From: Acidobacteriaceae bacterium TAA 166
Lineage (GTDB): Bacteria; Acidobacteriota; Terriglobia; Terriglobales; Acidobacteriaceae
Reading direction: 5' to 3'
Assembly (NCBI GenBank): GCA_000421065.1
Contig: ATWD01000001.1
Coordinates: 4,580,001 to 4,644,000, forward strand
Length of the DNA stretch: 64,000 nt
Shown: positions 36,173-45,746 of the stretch, one piece after another
Position numbering within the stretch: the first letter of the stretch is position 1
How the letters are laid out: each line of letters opens with the position of its first letter
The notes under the pieces: generated by a model
Told to the model about the DNA's origin: nothing
The model's database searches: none
The model's input: the letters and a program-made list of their open reading frames with translations, nothing else
Position numbers and translations under genes: made by a program

Positions 36173-36901
36173 TCACGGCCAACCGGAACGCGTTGAAATC
36201 CGTTTGCGTGAAATCGCGCGTTCTATCTCGCGCACGACCTGGGATGGATCCGGTGCTTTCTCGACCTGGACCTTGATATGTTCGGCCACGCGGCGGCGGC
36301 GCTGTTGTACATAGTCTGAAAGGGGTGCTGCAGCGAGCGGTGCCGCCTCTCCAAGATTCGTTCGGACATAGTATGGTTGAACAACCGCAACACGGACTCC
36401 GAAAGTTCTGACCTCATGGTCCATCGTTTCAGACAACGCCTCGAATGCATGCTTGGTTGCTGAATAAACCCCCATGTAGGGCGTAGGGACGAATCCGGCT
36501 ACTGAGCTGATATTGATGATTCGGCCTTGCCCTCGTCTCCGCATGCCCGGCAATACCGCGCGGGAAAGACGTAGCGTTCCCAGGACATTCGTTTCGAATA
36601 AGTTTTTGGCTTGCTCAATCGTGGTTTCTTCAACCGGCCCGATGTTCGAGAGGCCGGCATTATTGACAAGGACATCGATACGCCCTGCCCGCGCCAACAT
36701 GCTATCAATCGCACCGGCCACTGACTCATCATCCGTTACGTCGAGTGGAATGGTCTCAATGTATTTGGGAAACGAGACCGATCCTGGCCGGCGTACACCG
36801 GCAAATACGCGATAGCCTTTTCCCGCGAGATATTCAGCAGCGGCCTTGCCAATTCCAGACGACGCACCGCTGATCAGGACAGTGAGGTTTATATTGATCA
36901 C
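36173..36901 (-). CDS. short-chain dehydrogenase/reductase
   Basis: A 242-residue classical SDR starting at GTG 36901 behind GGAG. ISGASSGIGKAAAEYLAGKGY binds the nucleotide, NNAGLSN and YSATKHAFEALSE hold the catalytic Asn-Ser-Tyr-Lys set (GVYSATK). The C-terminal 50 residues are charged and lack the usual SDR ending, so the substrate site differs from the SDR at 25 kb. Opposite strand to the MDR gene; 115 bases after the alpha/beta hydrolase gene. Confidence 0.9.
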   Translation of the reverse strand: MININLTVLISGASSGIGKAAAEYLAGKGYRVFAGVRRPGSVSFPKYIETIPLDVTDDESVAGAIDSMLARAGRIDVLVNNAGLSNIGPVEETTIEQAKNLFETNVLGTLRLSRAVLPGMRRRGQGRIINISSVAGFVPTPYMGVYSATKHAFEALSETMDHEVRTFGVRVAVVQPYYVRTNLGEAAPLAAAPLSDYVQQRRRRVAEHIKVQVEKAPDPSQVVREIERAISRKRISTRSGWP

Positions 36902-37016
36902 GGTGCTCCTTTACGGCCCAGCAGCTGGATGTTTTTGAATGGTCAACGCATTCAGGGTTGGATTTGTGATGTGCTGCGCGGCTTCAACAGCGATGAGCAA
37001 GCGTCGCAGGGATGCT

Positions 37017-38048
37017 TCAATTTCGTGGCCAAAGTTCGGGAAATTGAAGTGCCATCCAGCGAACGATCGCAGCATTGACCATGGCCGGTTCTTCCTGAGC
37101 CATCCAATGTCCAGATGGAACGACAACCTCGGTGAGGTTGCTGCAGGCGTGCCTCATTGCTTCCGGGAGAGGTGTGGATGTGGTGGCGCAGATATAGTCG
37201 TACTTCGCGTGCAGAAAAAGAACGGGGATCTCCAGAAGTTCACCGTTCCGAGCTCGCGCGTCATAAGCAGCGTTCCGTTCCAGATTCATGTAATAGGCAT
37301 CGGGACCAAAGAAGCCGTTCCGCTCCAATGCCGCCACATAAGTGTGTAGATCTTCCTCGGTCAGTATGCGCGTATCCATCGGGAGATCAGGGGCTGCGGG
37401 CAGTCCCTGAAACCACCCCCCGTTCTTTCTCACTAGCGCTGTTAGAGAAGGTTGGCCCTCTCCCTGTGGGTCGCCAGAGCGAAACAAAGCCTTCACGGTA
37501 TTGCGAATATTCGCTTCAAATTGACGTTCAGCGAGTTCAAAACTCTCGCGATAGAACAAGATGTAGTCCCATTGACCTGCTGGATAGATGTCGGCTGGAT
37601 ATACCGTCCGATCGACCGACCCTACCAGAAGATCCAACAGAGACGCGCCATGGAGATAGGGTATACATAGATTTGCAACGCCTAAGCATCGATCCGGATG
37701 ATGGCTTGCGATGCTCCAGACTATCGGGCTGCCCCAGTCGTGACCAACCCATATGGCTCTTTCATGGCCAAGCGAATCGAGCAGCTCAATCATGTCGGCA
37801 ACGATGTGCTCCATTGTGTACGACTCATAGTTTTCGTAGATGCTGGACCTTCCGTATCCGCGCATGTCAGGGGCGATCGCGCGAAACCCCAAGGAGGCAA
37901 AACATGGGAGCTGATGGCGCCAACTGATAGATAGGTCAGGCCAACCGTGCACGAAGATAATAGGAGTCCCTTGTTCATTTCCGCTGGCTAGATAAAAAGT
38001 CGTATGGCGTGGCGTCTTGTGGACGTGCTCTGTAACTTGGAACTTCAT
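37017..38048 (-). CDS. soluble epoxide hydrolase / haloalkane dehalogenase-like hydrolase
   Basis: A 343-residue alpha/beta hydrolase. IIFVHGWPDLSISWRHQLP with HGWP at 34-37, nucleophile Asp104 in WVGHDWGSP, and His in VPSGHWMAQEEP. The combination of HGxP and Asp nucleophile is that of soluble epoxide hydrolases, with YTMEHIVADM before it. Cap-domain tyrosines cannot be assigned surely. It overlaps the PEBP gene upstream by four bases (ATGA), so they form an operon. Confidence 0.88.
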   Translation of the reverse strand: MKFQVTEHVHKTPRHTTFYLASGNEQGTPIIFVHGWPDLSISWRHQLPCFASLGFRAIAPDMRGYGRSSIYENYESYTMEHIVADMIELLDSLGHERAIWVGHDWGSPIVWSIASHHPDRCLGVANLCIPYLHGASLLDLLVGSVDRTVYPADIYPAGQWDYILFYRESFELAERQFEANIRNTVKALFRSGDPQGEGQPSLTALVRKNGGWFQGLPAAPDLPMDTRILTEEDLHTYVAALERNGFFGPDAYYMNLERNAAYDARARNGELLEIPVLFLHAKYDYICATTSTPLPEAMRHACSNLTEVVVPSGHWMAQEEPAMVNAAIVRWMALQFPELWPRN

Positions 38049-38727
38049 TCTTCTGTCTCCTTCCTCACAAGTTGAACTCGAAGACGGTGACTTGAGCCAA
38101 CCGGAACTCCGGGGTTCAGACTATAGAGTCCAGTTAGTTTGGCCGTTCCAAGCACAGGTGCACTCGTGAGCGCCGCAAGCACATTCGCGCCGTTGAGCGG
38201 ACCATGAATCATAAGAGTAGGTGTTGCGAGCGCATATAACGTGAAGACATAGTGGTGAATCAGCGCATCATTCCATGGTGGGCAAGGCCCATCGTAACCG
38301 TAGTAGGTGCCGCTCATCTGCTCGTCGTTAGCAAACCAGCCGGTGTAATCATTGATGCCATGACGCCATCCATTGGGCGCTTCAGGGCCTGACTTTCCGC
38401 GTGGAGTAACTGCGCTCGAGTGCCCACCAGCATCGATCTCAGTTATGTTGCTGGGGATATCAAGCAACAGCCAGTGGAAGAAATCGATGCGGTCAAGTGA
38501 AGCCGATACCTCGCGGCCTTCCTTATTCACATCGTCTCCGCTGCTGGGAACATCCGGATCGTGGCAGATCAGTACGAACGATTGCGTGCCTGTTGGAATG
38601 TCATGCCAAGCAAGGTGCGGGTTTCGATTTGACGACAGCGCAAGATGCGTTACAGCGTCCGGAACTGCAAACGCGAACTCGCCGGGGATCTTGCTACCGT
38701 GCTCAAACTATTGCTGGTAAGTCTCAT
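38045..38727 (-). pseudogene. PEBP/YbhB-family protein, N-terminal frameshift
   Basis: The main frame reads on the minus strand from a TAG at about 38710: FEHGSKIPGEFAFAVPDAV, HDIPTGTQSFVLICHDPDVP, DRIDFFHWLLLDIP, then GINDYTGWF, DGPCPPWNDALIHHYVFTLYAL and a C-terminus typical of PEBP proteins. The expected start is ATG 38727 (MRLTSNS), one base out of frame; an extra T in AATAGTTTGAGC would join them. Without it only a short product from GTG 38530 is possible. The ligand pocket HDPDVP and PPxxxxHHYVF is kept. Function in bacteria is unclear, possibly lipid or small-molecule binding. Confidence 0.75.
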
Positions 38728-38871
38728 GGTAAAGAAAACCTTCCTTGTGCGAGGATGTGAAACCGCATCTTCATGCCAGGATCACACCCACATCAAAGAT
38801 GTGTATCGGGTCTCGAGTTGATAAGCGACGCTCGCGACCGCCTCGACAACATAAAATATTGCTTGATACTA

Positions 38872-38883
38872 TAACGAGCGTTA
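38872..38883. promoter_or_regulatory. TAACG-AG-CGTTA dyad between PEBP and glycosyltransferase genes
   Basis: TAACG and CGTTA face outwards across AG, within CTATAACGAGCGTTACTA. The same half-sites form inward dyads upstream of the MFS (19618) and cupin (21509) genes. Placed in the divergent promoter region between 38727 and 39027. Confidence 0.4.
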
Positions 38884-39026
38884 CTAATAGGCAAGGGACG
38901 TGTTGGCATCGGATGGTAGTTTGCCTCAAGCAAAATAAAATTCATCCATTGAGGAATAAATGAGTCTATCCAGTTGTTGTGCATGTGTGTGGACTATTTC
39001 CTCAACCACGCAGTCGGAGAAAACAA

Positions 39027-40313
39027 ATGGCTAATATCCTTGTCGCTGCAACCCCGGCACCCGGTCATGTCAATCCCATGATGGTTGTCGCAGAACATCT
39101 CCGCTCTCTTGGTCACTCCATAACTTTTTTGTCCGGAAGTCGCTTCCGAGAATCGGTCGAAGGTATTGGGCTGGAGTTTGTCCCTCTTCTGGGATATGCC
39201 GACATCGACCATGACCGTGTGGACGAACTGTTCCCTGAAAAGGCAGCGGCCAAGCCCGGCGTGGAAGCAATCAATGCAGAGTGCATTTACACGGGCATCA
39301 ATCCTATTCCCGACCAGCTCAAGTCCATCCAAAAACTCTTGGCAGGCCGCACCGTTGACTTGATCGTCACCGATGTTTATTTCATGGGCGTCTTCCCGAT
39401 GTTGCTCGGACCCCGGGAGTCCCGTCCACCGATTCTTACGATCGGCGTGTTACCGCTAGTTGTGAGCAGCTTTGATGTCGGTCCATTCTCCGGGCCGGAT
39501 GCAAGCCCCGAAGGACGAGAGCGCAACGAACAGGAGAATTTGCAGTTTCAAGGGATGTTCCAGCCTGCCCAGACCCGTTTCAATGAAGTGCTCCAGTCTT
39601 GCGGTGTTGCAGAAGTTCCCGGGTTCTTTATGGATTGTGTATACCATCTGCCTGACCGGTATCTCTGCCTCTGCTCCAAAGGTTTTGAATATCCGCGCAG
39701 CGACCTCAAATCCACAATTCAGTTCATTGGAAGTTTGACCCCCATCCGCCGCACAGGCCTATCGCTCCCTGAGTGGTGGAACTCGCTCGACGCGTCACTC
39801 CCCGTAGTCCTTGTTACACAGGGGACGATTGCGAATAAAGATCTCAGTCAGCTGATCGAACCCGCCATTGCTGCTCTGGCCGATCAGGATGTGACAGTTA
39901 TCGTCGCTACTGGCCGTCATGATCTGGATGCAATTCATTTTCCTGGGGACGTCCGGCCTCGTAACGTTGAGATCGAAGCCTATGTGCCCTTCGAACTCAT
40001 CCTCTCGAAGGTAGATGTGTTTGTGACCAACGGGGGCTATGGATCCATCAATCTGGCACTCAGTGAGGGGGTGCCGATGGTAGTCGCAGGCGACACCGAA
40101 GACAAGATATTCACCGCGGCGCGGGTGGGCTGGAGCCAGACAGGGATCAACCTTCAGACAGGGCGTCCAAGTGCCGAGCAAATCCGTGCTGCAGTTCAAG
40201 GGGTCCTTCAAGACGGGAAATATAAAGAGAACGCTCTGCGTCTCCAGAGAGAGATGGCAGACTACAACACACGTGATCTGATCACCGAAGCAGTGGATTC
40301 ATTGCTTGTGTAA
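39027..40313 (+). CDS. UGT/MGT-type family 1 glycosyltransferase
   Basis: From ATG 39027 (CGGAG nine bases upstream) the product has 428 residues. N-terminal Rossmann domain opens ILVAATPAPGHVNPMMVVAEHLRSLGH with the family His in PGHVNP. The C-terminal nucleotide-sugar domain has VLVTQGTIANKDLSQL, NVEIEAYVPFELILSKVDVFVTNGGYGSINLALSEGVPMVVAG, reported here in parts. This is the MGT/UGT pattern used to glycosylate macrolides, flavonoids or xenobiotics; the sugar is probably UDP-linked. It fits detoxification next to epoxide hydrolases. Confidence 0.9.
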   Translation: MANILVAATPAPGHVNPMMVVAEHLRSLGHSITFLSGSRFRESVEGIGLEFVPLLGYADIDHDRVDELFPEKAAAKPGVEAINAECIYTGINPIPDQLKSIQKLLAGRTVDLIVTDVYFMGVFPMLLGPRESRPPILTIGVLPLVVSSFDVGPFSGPDASPEGRERNEQENLQFQGMFQPAQTRFNEVLQSCGVAEVPGFFMDCVYHLPDRYLCLCSKGFEYPRSDLKSTIQFIGSLTPIRRTGLSLPEWWNSLDASLPVVLVTQGTIANKDLSQLIEPAIAALADQDVTVIVATGRHDLDAIHFPGDVRPRNVEIEAYVPFELILSKVDVFVTNGGYGSINLALSEGVPMVVAGDTEDKIFTAARVGWSQTGINLQTGRPSAEQIRAAVQGVLQDGKYKENALRLQREMADYNTRDLITEAVDSLLV

Positions 40314-40320
40314 GGATTCC

Positions 40321-40830
40321 ATGAACGAACGTCATCCTCCAATACTCAACCCGCTTCTGTCGGTCATCCGCCAGGGCGGGCTAGTATTACTTCTTGTTGG
40401 AACTCTTTCAGTAGCTACGGCGGAAAAGAAAGGTCTATCCCCCGAAGAGGTGGCGGTCCTTAAGCCGCTGCAAGACGTCCTCGATGGAATCGCGAAGCGC
40501 GACAAAACTGAGGTCCGGAATCAACTTCTTCCGGGTGGCAGTGCAACGCTCATCCGTCATGGCAAGATCCTTCAGCTGAGCTTCGACGCCTTTGTTGACA
40601 GGATACGAGAAGGTCCCGAGATTGTGGAGGAGCGAATCCATGATCCGCTGGTCCTCATCGACGACGATATCGCCGTCATCTGGGCTCCCTACGATTTCTT
40701 CATTAATGGCGTTGTCGATCACCGGGGAACTGATATCGTCCACCTCGTCCGTCAAGACGGGCATTGGTTGATAGCAGGGATCGGTGATAACAGCCGCAAG
40801 ATCAGTTCCTCCAAGCCTCTGGACAAGTGA
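40321..40830 (+). CDS. secreted SnoaL/NTF2-like protein
   Basis: A 169-residue protein from ATG 40321, placed by AAGGA five bases upstream. A signal peptide (LVLLLVGTLSVATAE) precedes an NTF2-like fold: VLKPLQDVLDGIAKRDKTEV, then IWAPYDFFINGVVDHRGTDIVHLVRQDGHWLIAGI in parts. Commonly annotated as nuclear transport factor 2 or lumazine-binding-like; enzymatic role unknown. Follows the glycosyltransferase gene by eight bases, so co-transcribed. Confidence 0.75.
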   Translation: MNERHPPILNPLLSVIRQGGLVLLLVGTLSVATAEKKGLSPEEVAVLKPLQDVLDGIAKRDKTEVRNQLLPGGSATLIRHGKILQLSFDAFVDRIREGPEIVEERIHDPLVLIDDDIAVIWAPYDFFINGVVDHRGTDIVHLVRQDGHWLIAGIGDNSRKISSSKPLDK

Positions 40831-40921
40831 TCGTCGAATAAGTCATGGCGTGCGTGTCGCGTTGGCGTTGCCTTGCGGAGCTCTCAGCCTGCAATTAACT
40901 AAGTTGCTTGGACTGAGGGAT

Positions 40922-41938
40922 ATGAAACGCCGAAGCTTCCTGAAATACTCCGCTTCTCTAGCGCCGACAGCCTCCTTGTCTCCGCTGTCGCAAACTGCAC
41001 AAGCTCCGAGCGACTCCGGAGGGCCACAGGTTGCTGACGCTTGGAATCCTGGAGGCATCCGCGTTGCCGGCATTCGCATGATTCCGGTGGCCGGGGGCAA
41101 GTACAAAGTCTGGACCAAACGGCTGGGTTCCGGTTCTGTGAAGGTGCTCTTGCTTCATGGCGGACCCGGATTTCCGCATGATTACCTGGAAGCGATGGAG
41201 TCCTTCTTGCCACAGGCGGGAATCGAAATGTACTACTATGACCAACTCGGTGTAGGGAACTCCGACGTTCCCGACGATCCGGCGCTTTGGACTTTGCCGA
41301 GATACCTCAGTGAGGTCGAAGAAGTACGCCGCGGCCTGGGACTGGACCATTTCGTCCTTTATGGCCACTCGTGGGGAGGCATCCTGGCGATGGAGTATGC
41401 GCTGAACTATCAGCAGCATCTGCGCGGTCTGGTGATTTCGAATATGACAGCAAGTATGCGCTCTTACCTTAGGCGAACTGCTTCCCTTAAGGAAAAACTG
41501 CTTTCGACCGAGTCTCTGGCAAGGTTCAATGCGATGGAGAGTGCAAGAGACTACGACAATCCGGCATACACACAAATCGTCATGGACGAGTTGTATCCGC
41601 AGATGGTCTGCCGTCTGAAACCCTGGCCCGAGCCTTTGACGCGCGTCTTCCGGCTGGCCAACGAGAAGATTTACGGCCAAATGCAGGGCAAAAGCGAGTT
41701 CGAAATGACCGGCAATCTCAAGGACTGGGACCGCTGGGACCGCCTCCATGAGATTAAGGTGAAGACGCTCGCCATAGGTTCGGAGCATGACGAGATGGAC
41801 CCAACCGACATTCGGAAAATGGCGACGTTGATACCGAATGCGAGCTCTGCGATATGCCCGAACGGAAGTCATATGGCCTTGTGGGACGATCAGGAGATTT
41901 ACTTCCGAAACCTCCTCGCCTTCCTGGACAAGGTATAG
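40922..41938 (+). CDS. Tat-exported proline iminopeptidase-like alpha/beta hydrolase
   Basis: A 338-residue protein from ATG 40922. The start MKRRSFLKYSASLAPTAS is a twin-arginine signal. The core is S33-type: LLLHGGPGFPHDYLEAM oxyanion loop, YYYDQLGVGNSDVP, nucleophile elbow YGHSWGGILAMEYAL (Ser), Asp in GSEHDEMDP and His in NGSHMALWDD. The family cleaves N-terminal proline or hydrolyses small esters/amides. Third gene of the glycosyltransferase-SnoaL cluster, with a 91-base gap. Confidence 0.9.
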   Translation: MKRRSFLKYSASLAPTASLSPLSQTAQAPSDSGGPQVADAWNPGGIRVAGIRMIPVAGGKYKVWTKRLGSGSVKVLLLHGGPGFPHDYLEAMESFLPQAGIEMYYYDQLGVGNSDVPDDPALWTLPRYLSEVEEVRRGLGLDHFVLYGHSWGGILAMEYALNYQQHLRGLVISNMTASMRSYLRRTASLKEKLLSTESLARFNAMESARDYDNPAYTQIVMDELYPQMVCRLKPWPEPLTRVFRLANEKIYGQMQGKSEFEMTGNLKDWDRWDRLHEIKVKTLAIGSEHDEMDPTDIRKMATLIPNASSAICPNGSHMALWDDQEIYFRNLLAFLDKV

Positions 41939-42046
41939 CGGCCTAGAAGCATTGGCTTGAGAACGTCTGCGCAGGGCAGAGTGTTGAGCCGCAATCGCAA
42001 TAGATAGTGCCTCGCGCACAACTCATTCCTTCAGGCCATCTCATTT

Positions 42047-43292
42047 ATGCAAACAGCGATTGTCACACAGACGATTTCTCCTCACGACTTAGGTGCTTCA
42101 GTGCCCACGCATGCTTCACGTCGTCTTCCCTCTATCGATGTGCTACGGGGACTTGTGATGGTTCTGATGGCGCTCGATCATACCCGAGACTTCTTCTCAG
42201 CCCAAGCTATCAGTCTGGCCGATCCCTCTCACCTCACTCTGTCGTACTTCTTTACCCGGTGGATCACTCACCTCTGTGCCCCTGCATTTGTATTTCTATC
42301 CGGATTGTCTGCGTTTCTGCAGGCGGCAAACGGGAAGAGCAAAGCGGAATTATCTAAGTTTTTGATTGTGAGGGGATGTTGGCTGGTCGTTCTGCAGTTC
42401 ACCGTAATCTACTTTGTACTGATCGGGCCACCCGGCATCGGGATTTTCCAAATCATTGGGGCTATTGGTCTATGCATGATTGTCTTGGGAGGGATGGTTT
42501 GGTTGCCACTCTCAGTAATTGCCATGACCGGACTGGCAATTGTCGCCTGGTCACAATGCCTTCGACACCGTCCATGCCGAACATCTAGGACATTGGTCGG
42601 CTCTCTGGAGGATCGCGCACGAACGGGGCATCATCAGATTCCAGGAGCGTCCATTCCTGTCTGTTGTATATCCGTTCCTCCCCTGGAGCGGCCTTATGAT
42701 GCTCGGGTACAGTTTCGGACATCTGTGGATCTTGCCCATCCGAGAGCGCACACGCTGGATCGGCTCTCTGGGGCTGTTTTCTATCGTCGTATTTGCTCTT
42801 CTTCGCAGCCTCCATGGCTACGGAGATCCAAACACATGGACGAACTATGGGACCACGGCTCGGACGATCACTACGTTCCTAAACGTAGAGAAGTATCCGC
42901 CTTCTTTGCAATACATCGCAATTACACCTGGAATCCTTCTGCTGTTGCTTACCTGGATTGACTCCTCTTTGTCCGCTGGCAAGACGGCATGGTTGCGAAC
43001 CACGCTGGAAGTTTACGGGCGCACTCCTCTTGTTTATTACGTCATGCATCTCGCTCTGATTCATCTCCTGGCAATCGTAACTTGCGCGGTGACAGGTCAT
43101 GACTGGCATCGCTTTAAAACACCCCTGCCATATGGAAGCTTCATTGCAGGACCACCACAAGGCTATGGATTCAGCCTTCCCGTAGTCTATGTCGTCTGGA
43201 TCTGCGTCGTTCTTGTCTTGTACTATCCGATGAAGTGGTATGCCGACTATAAGAGAGCCCATCCAGAAAAGGCGTGGTTGCGATATCTTTAG
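42047..43292 (+). pseudogene. DUF1624/YeiB-like membrane acyltransferase, frameshifted
   Basis: The N-terminus has the DUF1624 signature SRRLPSIDVLRGLVMVLMALDHTRDFF and several membrane helices. Near 42546 the frame breaks in GTCGCCTGGTCACAAT; the remainder (GHNAFDTVHAEHLG, RPFLSVVYPFLPWSGLMMLGYSFGHL, EVYGRTPLVYYVMHLALIHLL) continues one frame over to 43292. Together they give a normal protein of about 415 residues. Relatives include heparan-alpha-glucosaminide N-acetyltransferase-like membrane proteins. Confidence 0.82.
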
Positions 43293-43317
43293 TTCTCGCT
43301 TGTGACTAGGAAACCAA

Positions 43318-43343
43318 CGGATCGGTGTTGCCACCGATCCGTG
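43318..43343. terminator. bidirectional hairpin between convergent genes
   Basis: ACGGATCGGTG, TTGC, CACCGATCCGT is a perfect 11-bp stem with a four-base loop between convergent genes. There is no T-run, so it may act by hairpin alone or protect both mRNA ends. Confidence 0.65.
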
Positions 43344-43354
43344 CGTCCAACGGT

Positions 43355-43762
43355 TCATGATTGCTGATGGAAGAACAGCCTGATATCGACTTTCGCAATC
43401 AAGTCATTGGACAGCTCGAATTCTTGTGTCCAGTCATGCTCGCTCGCAGCACTGGTAATGTCCACATTTCCTGCATTTATGAGTCTTAGATCTCCGTGCA
43501 TCCGCACAAGCACGTGCGTGGGAGTCTCATCGACATATTCGTGGCGAGATTGCCCGTTTACTAAGAAATACTTGGACCATGCGATCATTCCTTCAAAAAA
43601 GCCACCGATCCCATGATGGGTAAAGGTGCCGCGCGTATCTGACGTGGTTGTTATCAAGTCGGGGGAAAAGAGTTTCGATTGCTCAAGACGAAAGATCTCG
43701 AACCCCTGCTCGCGAATCAGGGGATAGTTCTTAAAGAACTGCCGTACTATTTCATTGCTCAT
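43355..43762 (-). CDS. SnoaL-like protein
   Basis: A 135-residue NTF2-fold protein: VRQFFKNYPLIREQGFEIFR, then FTHHGIGGFFEGMIAWSKYF and HVLVRMHGDLRLINAGN. No signal peptide. The family includes hydratases, cyclases and binding proteins; the substrate is unknown. Faces the orphan sigma-factor gene across a 330-base gap. Confidence 0.7.
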   Translation of the reverse strand: MSNEIVRQFFKNYPLIREQGFEIFRLEQSKLFSPDLITTTSDTRGTFTHHGIGGFFEGMIAWSKYFLVNGQSRHEYVDETPTHVLVRMHGDLRLINAGNVDITSAASEHDWTQEFELSNDLIAKVDIRLFFHQQS

Positions 43763-44093
43763 TGGTTCTCCGGTGCACGTTGTTGGATCAAGTCCTGGAT
43801 AGTGGATGTCGACGGTTTAGAATGAGCAATTGCACGATCCCCAAGGACCCCCGACCCAAGAAAGAACCCCTTAGCCTCTCAGTTATTCCTGAAGAACTGA
43901 TGCGGAGCAGTTGTGCGCCTCCATTCTCCCGGCAACGACACTCAAAGGATTGCCTGTCTTTCATGATCTTTGTCAGCAATCTGCTGCCTCCAAAATTCAC
44001 TTATCTTTGCATCGACTTTGGACATAGTTGGTACTTTTGTGAAAGCACTCCTTATCCCTCGTTCAATAGAACGGTTATTGGAGATTAAAGCGA
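43763..44093. other. intergenic region with CGTTC-GAACG palindrome
   Basis: No supported gene. A plus-strand frame of 108 codons (basic, Cys-rich, no domain) is not convincing. CGTTCAATAGAACG at 44060-44073 is a perfect dyad (5-bp arms) 20 bases upstream of the sigma-factor ATG; it contains TAGAACG, the half-site of the leader cassettes. Confidence 0.45.
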
Positions 44094-44642
44094 ATGAATG
44101 AGGTTGCCTTGTGTGAACATCTGGACGCGTTGTATCGTTATGCGATTTCGCTTACTCGCAATTCATTCGATGCCGCTGATCTCACGCAGGAGACTTGCTT
44201 GAGAGCGCTCGATGCGTGGCACAGCCTTAGGCCTGACAGTAACCTAAAGGCGTGGTTATTCACGATCCTTCGCCACATCTGGTTTAATCAGTTACGGCAC
44301 AGGCGCACGGTTGCAGGAATCGAGTATTCGCCTGGAGACCACTGCATCGCTGAGAGGGCCGTCGACGCCTCCAATGATCCATATGCGAATTATTTGTCCA
44401 AAATGGAGATTGAGAAGGTTAACAGCGCGATTCAGCAACTTCCGGAAGCCTTTAGGGAGGTAATTGTGTTGCGTGAATTCGCAGATCTATCGTACGGCAC
44501 GATTGCGACCATGATCGGCTGTCCTATAGGCACAATCATGTCGAGGCTCGCAAGAGCCAGAATGCGTCTGCGAGATGTGTTAGTCACGCAAGAAAATCAA
44601 GGCCAGCCCTCTAAAGAAGAAAGTACTGCTCAAAGCGTCTGA
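44094..44642 (+). CDS. ECF RNA polymerase sigma factor, orphan
   Basis: A 182-residue sigma-70 family protein. Region 2 (EHLDALYRYAISLTRNSFDAADLTQETCLRALDAWH, in parts) contacts the -10 element; region 4 (INS AIQQLPEAFREVIVLREFADL, then GTIATMIGCPIGTIMSRLARARMRLRDVL) reads the -35. ECF group features RHIWFNQLRHRRT follow region 2. No anti-sigma factor is encoded on either side, so control must come from its own promoter (palindrome at 44060) or a distant partner. Confidence 0.9.
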   Translation: MNEVALCEHLDALYRYAISLTRNSFDAADLTQETCLRALDAWHSLRPDSNLKAWLFTILRHIWFNQLRHRRTVAGIEYSPGDHCIAERAVDASNDPYANYLSKMEIEKVNSAIQQLPEAFREVIVLREFADLSYGTIATMIGCPIGTIMSRLARARMRLRDVLVTQENQGQPSKEESTAQSV

Positions 44643-44861
44643 TCCTCATGAGGCCGTCGGTTTAAGGCACGTGATGGCGGTTTCCAAGACGCAACATTTG
44701 AGGCGTCTATCGCCGAAGGGGAACTGATGCTGATATAGCAAGACGACGCCAAATCGAATACTCTAAATACGAACGTGAGAGCGGATGTTTGCAGTCATCC
44801 AAGAAACAAGATATAGGGTGACCAGTCCTCAAGTTCCGGTGTCATTTGGAGTAAAAAGACA

Positions 44862-45746
44862 GTGAGATCTTCAGTCGCCCATGAGAGCGAGGATTTTTAT
44901 GCGTTCTTACGCGGACCGTCCTTACTAGGTTTGTCGAGCCGGGGTCTGGACTGGCAGGGTTTTGTAGTCGAGCGGCACACCGCTGCATCGGGAGAGCGCC
45001 CTGAGGCTATTGCGGACAGATATATCCTCGGTCTCGTAGTCGGGCGGCCCTGGACCGGCGAGCATCCCAATGGTCGAGGCGGCTTCACGTCCATTCCGAA
45101 CATCCCAGGCACGATGACACTTATCACTCCTGGGATCGTCCCAGCATGCAGTTCGAGGGAAAGGTGCGAACACATTCTGTGCGCATTGGAGCCTTCCTTC
45201 GTTCACGGTGTTGAAGGTGAACTGGACTCGCGACCGAAGGAAACACCATGGAGCCGGGGTGGACTGAATGATCCGTCATTGCGCCAACTGATGAAATTAC
45301 TGGCGACAGAAGCGAACCAAGGGGGACCTTCAGGGCGACTGTATGCCGATTATCTGGGCCATGCAGTGGCTACGCGGTTTCTGCTCTTGAGTACGGAAGA
45401 GAAGCGGACTGGCTCGAGGACGTCGCCACTACCGCGACATCTATTGCGTCGCATTCTGGATCGCATGGAGGATGTAAGCGCTGATCTCGACCTTCGGTCA
45501 CTCGCGGCCGAAAGCGGCTATAGCCGAGGGCATTTTCTTCGCATGTTTCATGCCGCCACTGGCTCGACACCGCACCACTATCTTCTACAGGTTAGGTTGA
45601 AGCGAGCTCAGGAACTGATCAGAATGGGCAAGATGTCATTCATTGATATCGCGGCGGCGTCCGGTTTCTCGAGCCACGCTCACATGAGCAAAGCATTTCG
45701 CAAAGTACTGAACGTCACTCCGAGCGAATATCGCCGCGATATGTGA
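44862..45746 (+). CDS. AraC-family transcription regulator
   Basis: A 294-residue protein from GTG 44862 (GGAG ten bases upstream). The C-terminal 100 residues hold both HTHs: LDLRSLAAESGYSRGHFLRMFHAATGSTPHHYLLQVRL and MSFIDIAAASGFSSHAHMSKAFRKVLNVTPSEYRR, given in parts. The N-terminal domain (cupin-like, with PDxGTMTLITPG-type strands) senses an unknown ligand. Stands alone; nearest potential target is the interrupted GH2 gene 400 bases downstream. Confidence 0.88.
   Translation: MRSSVAHESEDFYAFLRGPSLLGLSSRGLDWQGFVVERHTAASGERPEAIADRYILGLVVGRPWTGEHPNGRGGFTSIPNIPGTMTLITPGIVPACSSRERCEHILCALEPSFVHGVEGELDSRPKETPWSRGGLNDPSLRQLMKLLATEANQGGPSGRLYADYLGHAVATRFLLLSTEEKRTGSRTSPLPRHLLRRILDRMEDVSADLDLRSLAAESGYSRGHFLRMFHAATGSTPHHYLLQVRLKRAQELIRMGKMSFIDIAAASGFSSHAHMSKAFRKVLNVTPSEYRRDM

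Noticed and set aside
43762..44088. Plus-strand frame of 108 codons before the sigma factor
   Set aside because: No domain, low-quality composition and it would overlap the sigma-factor promoter.
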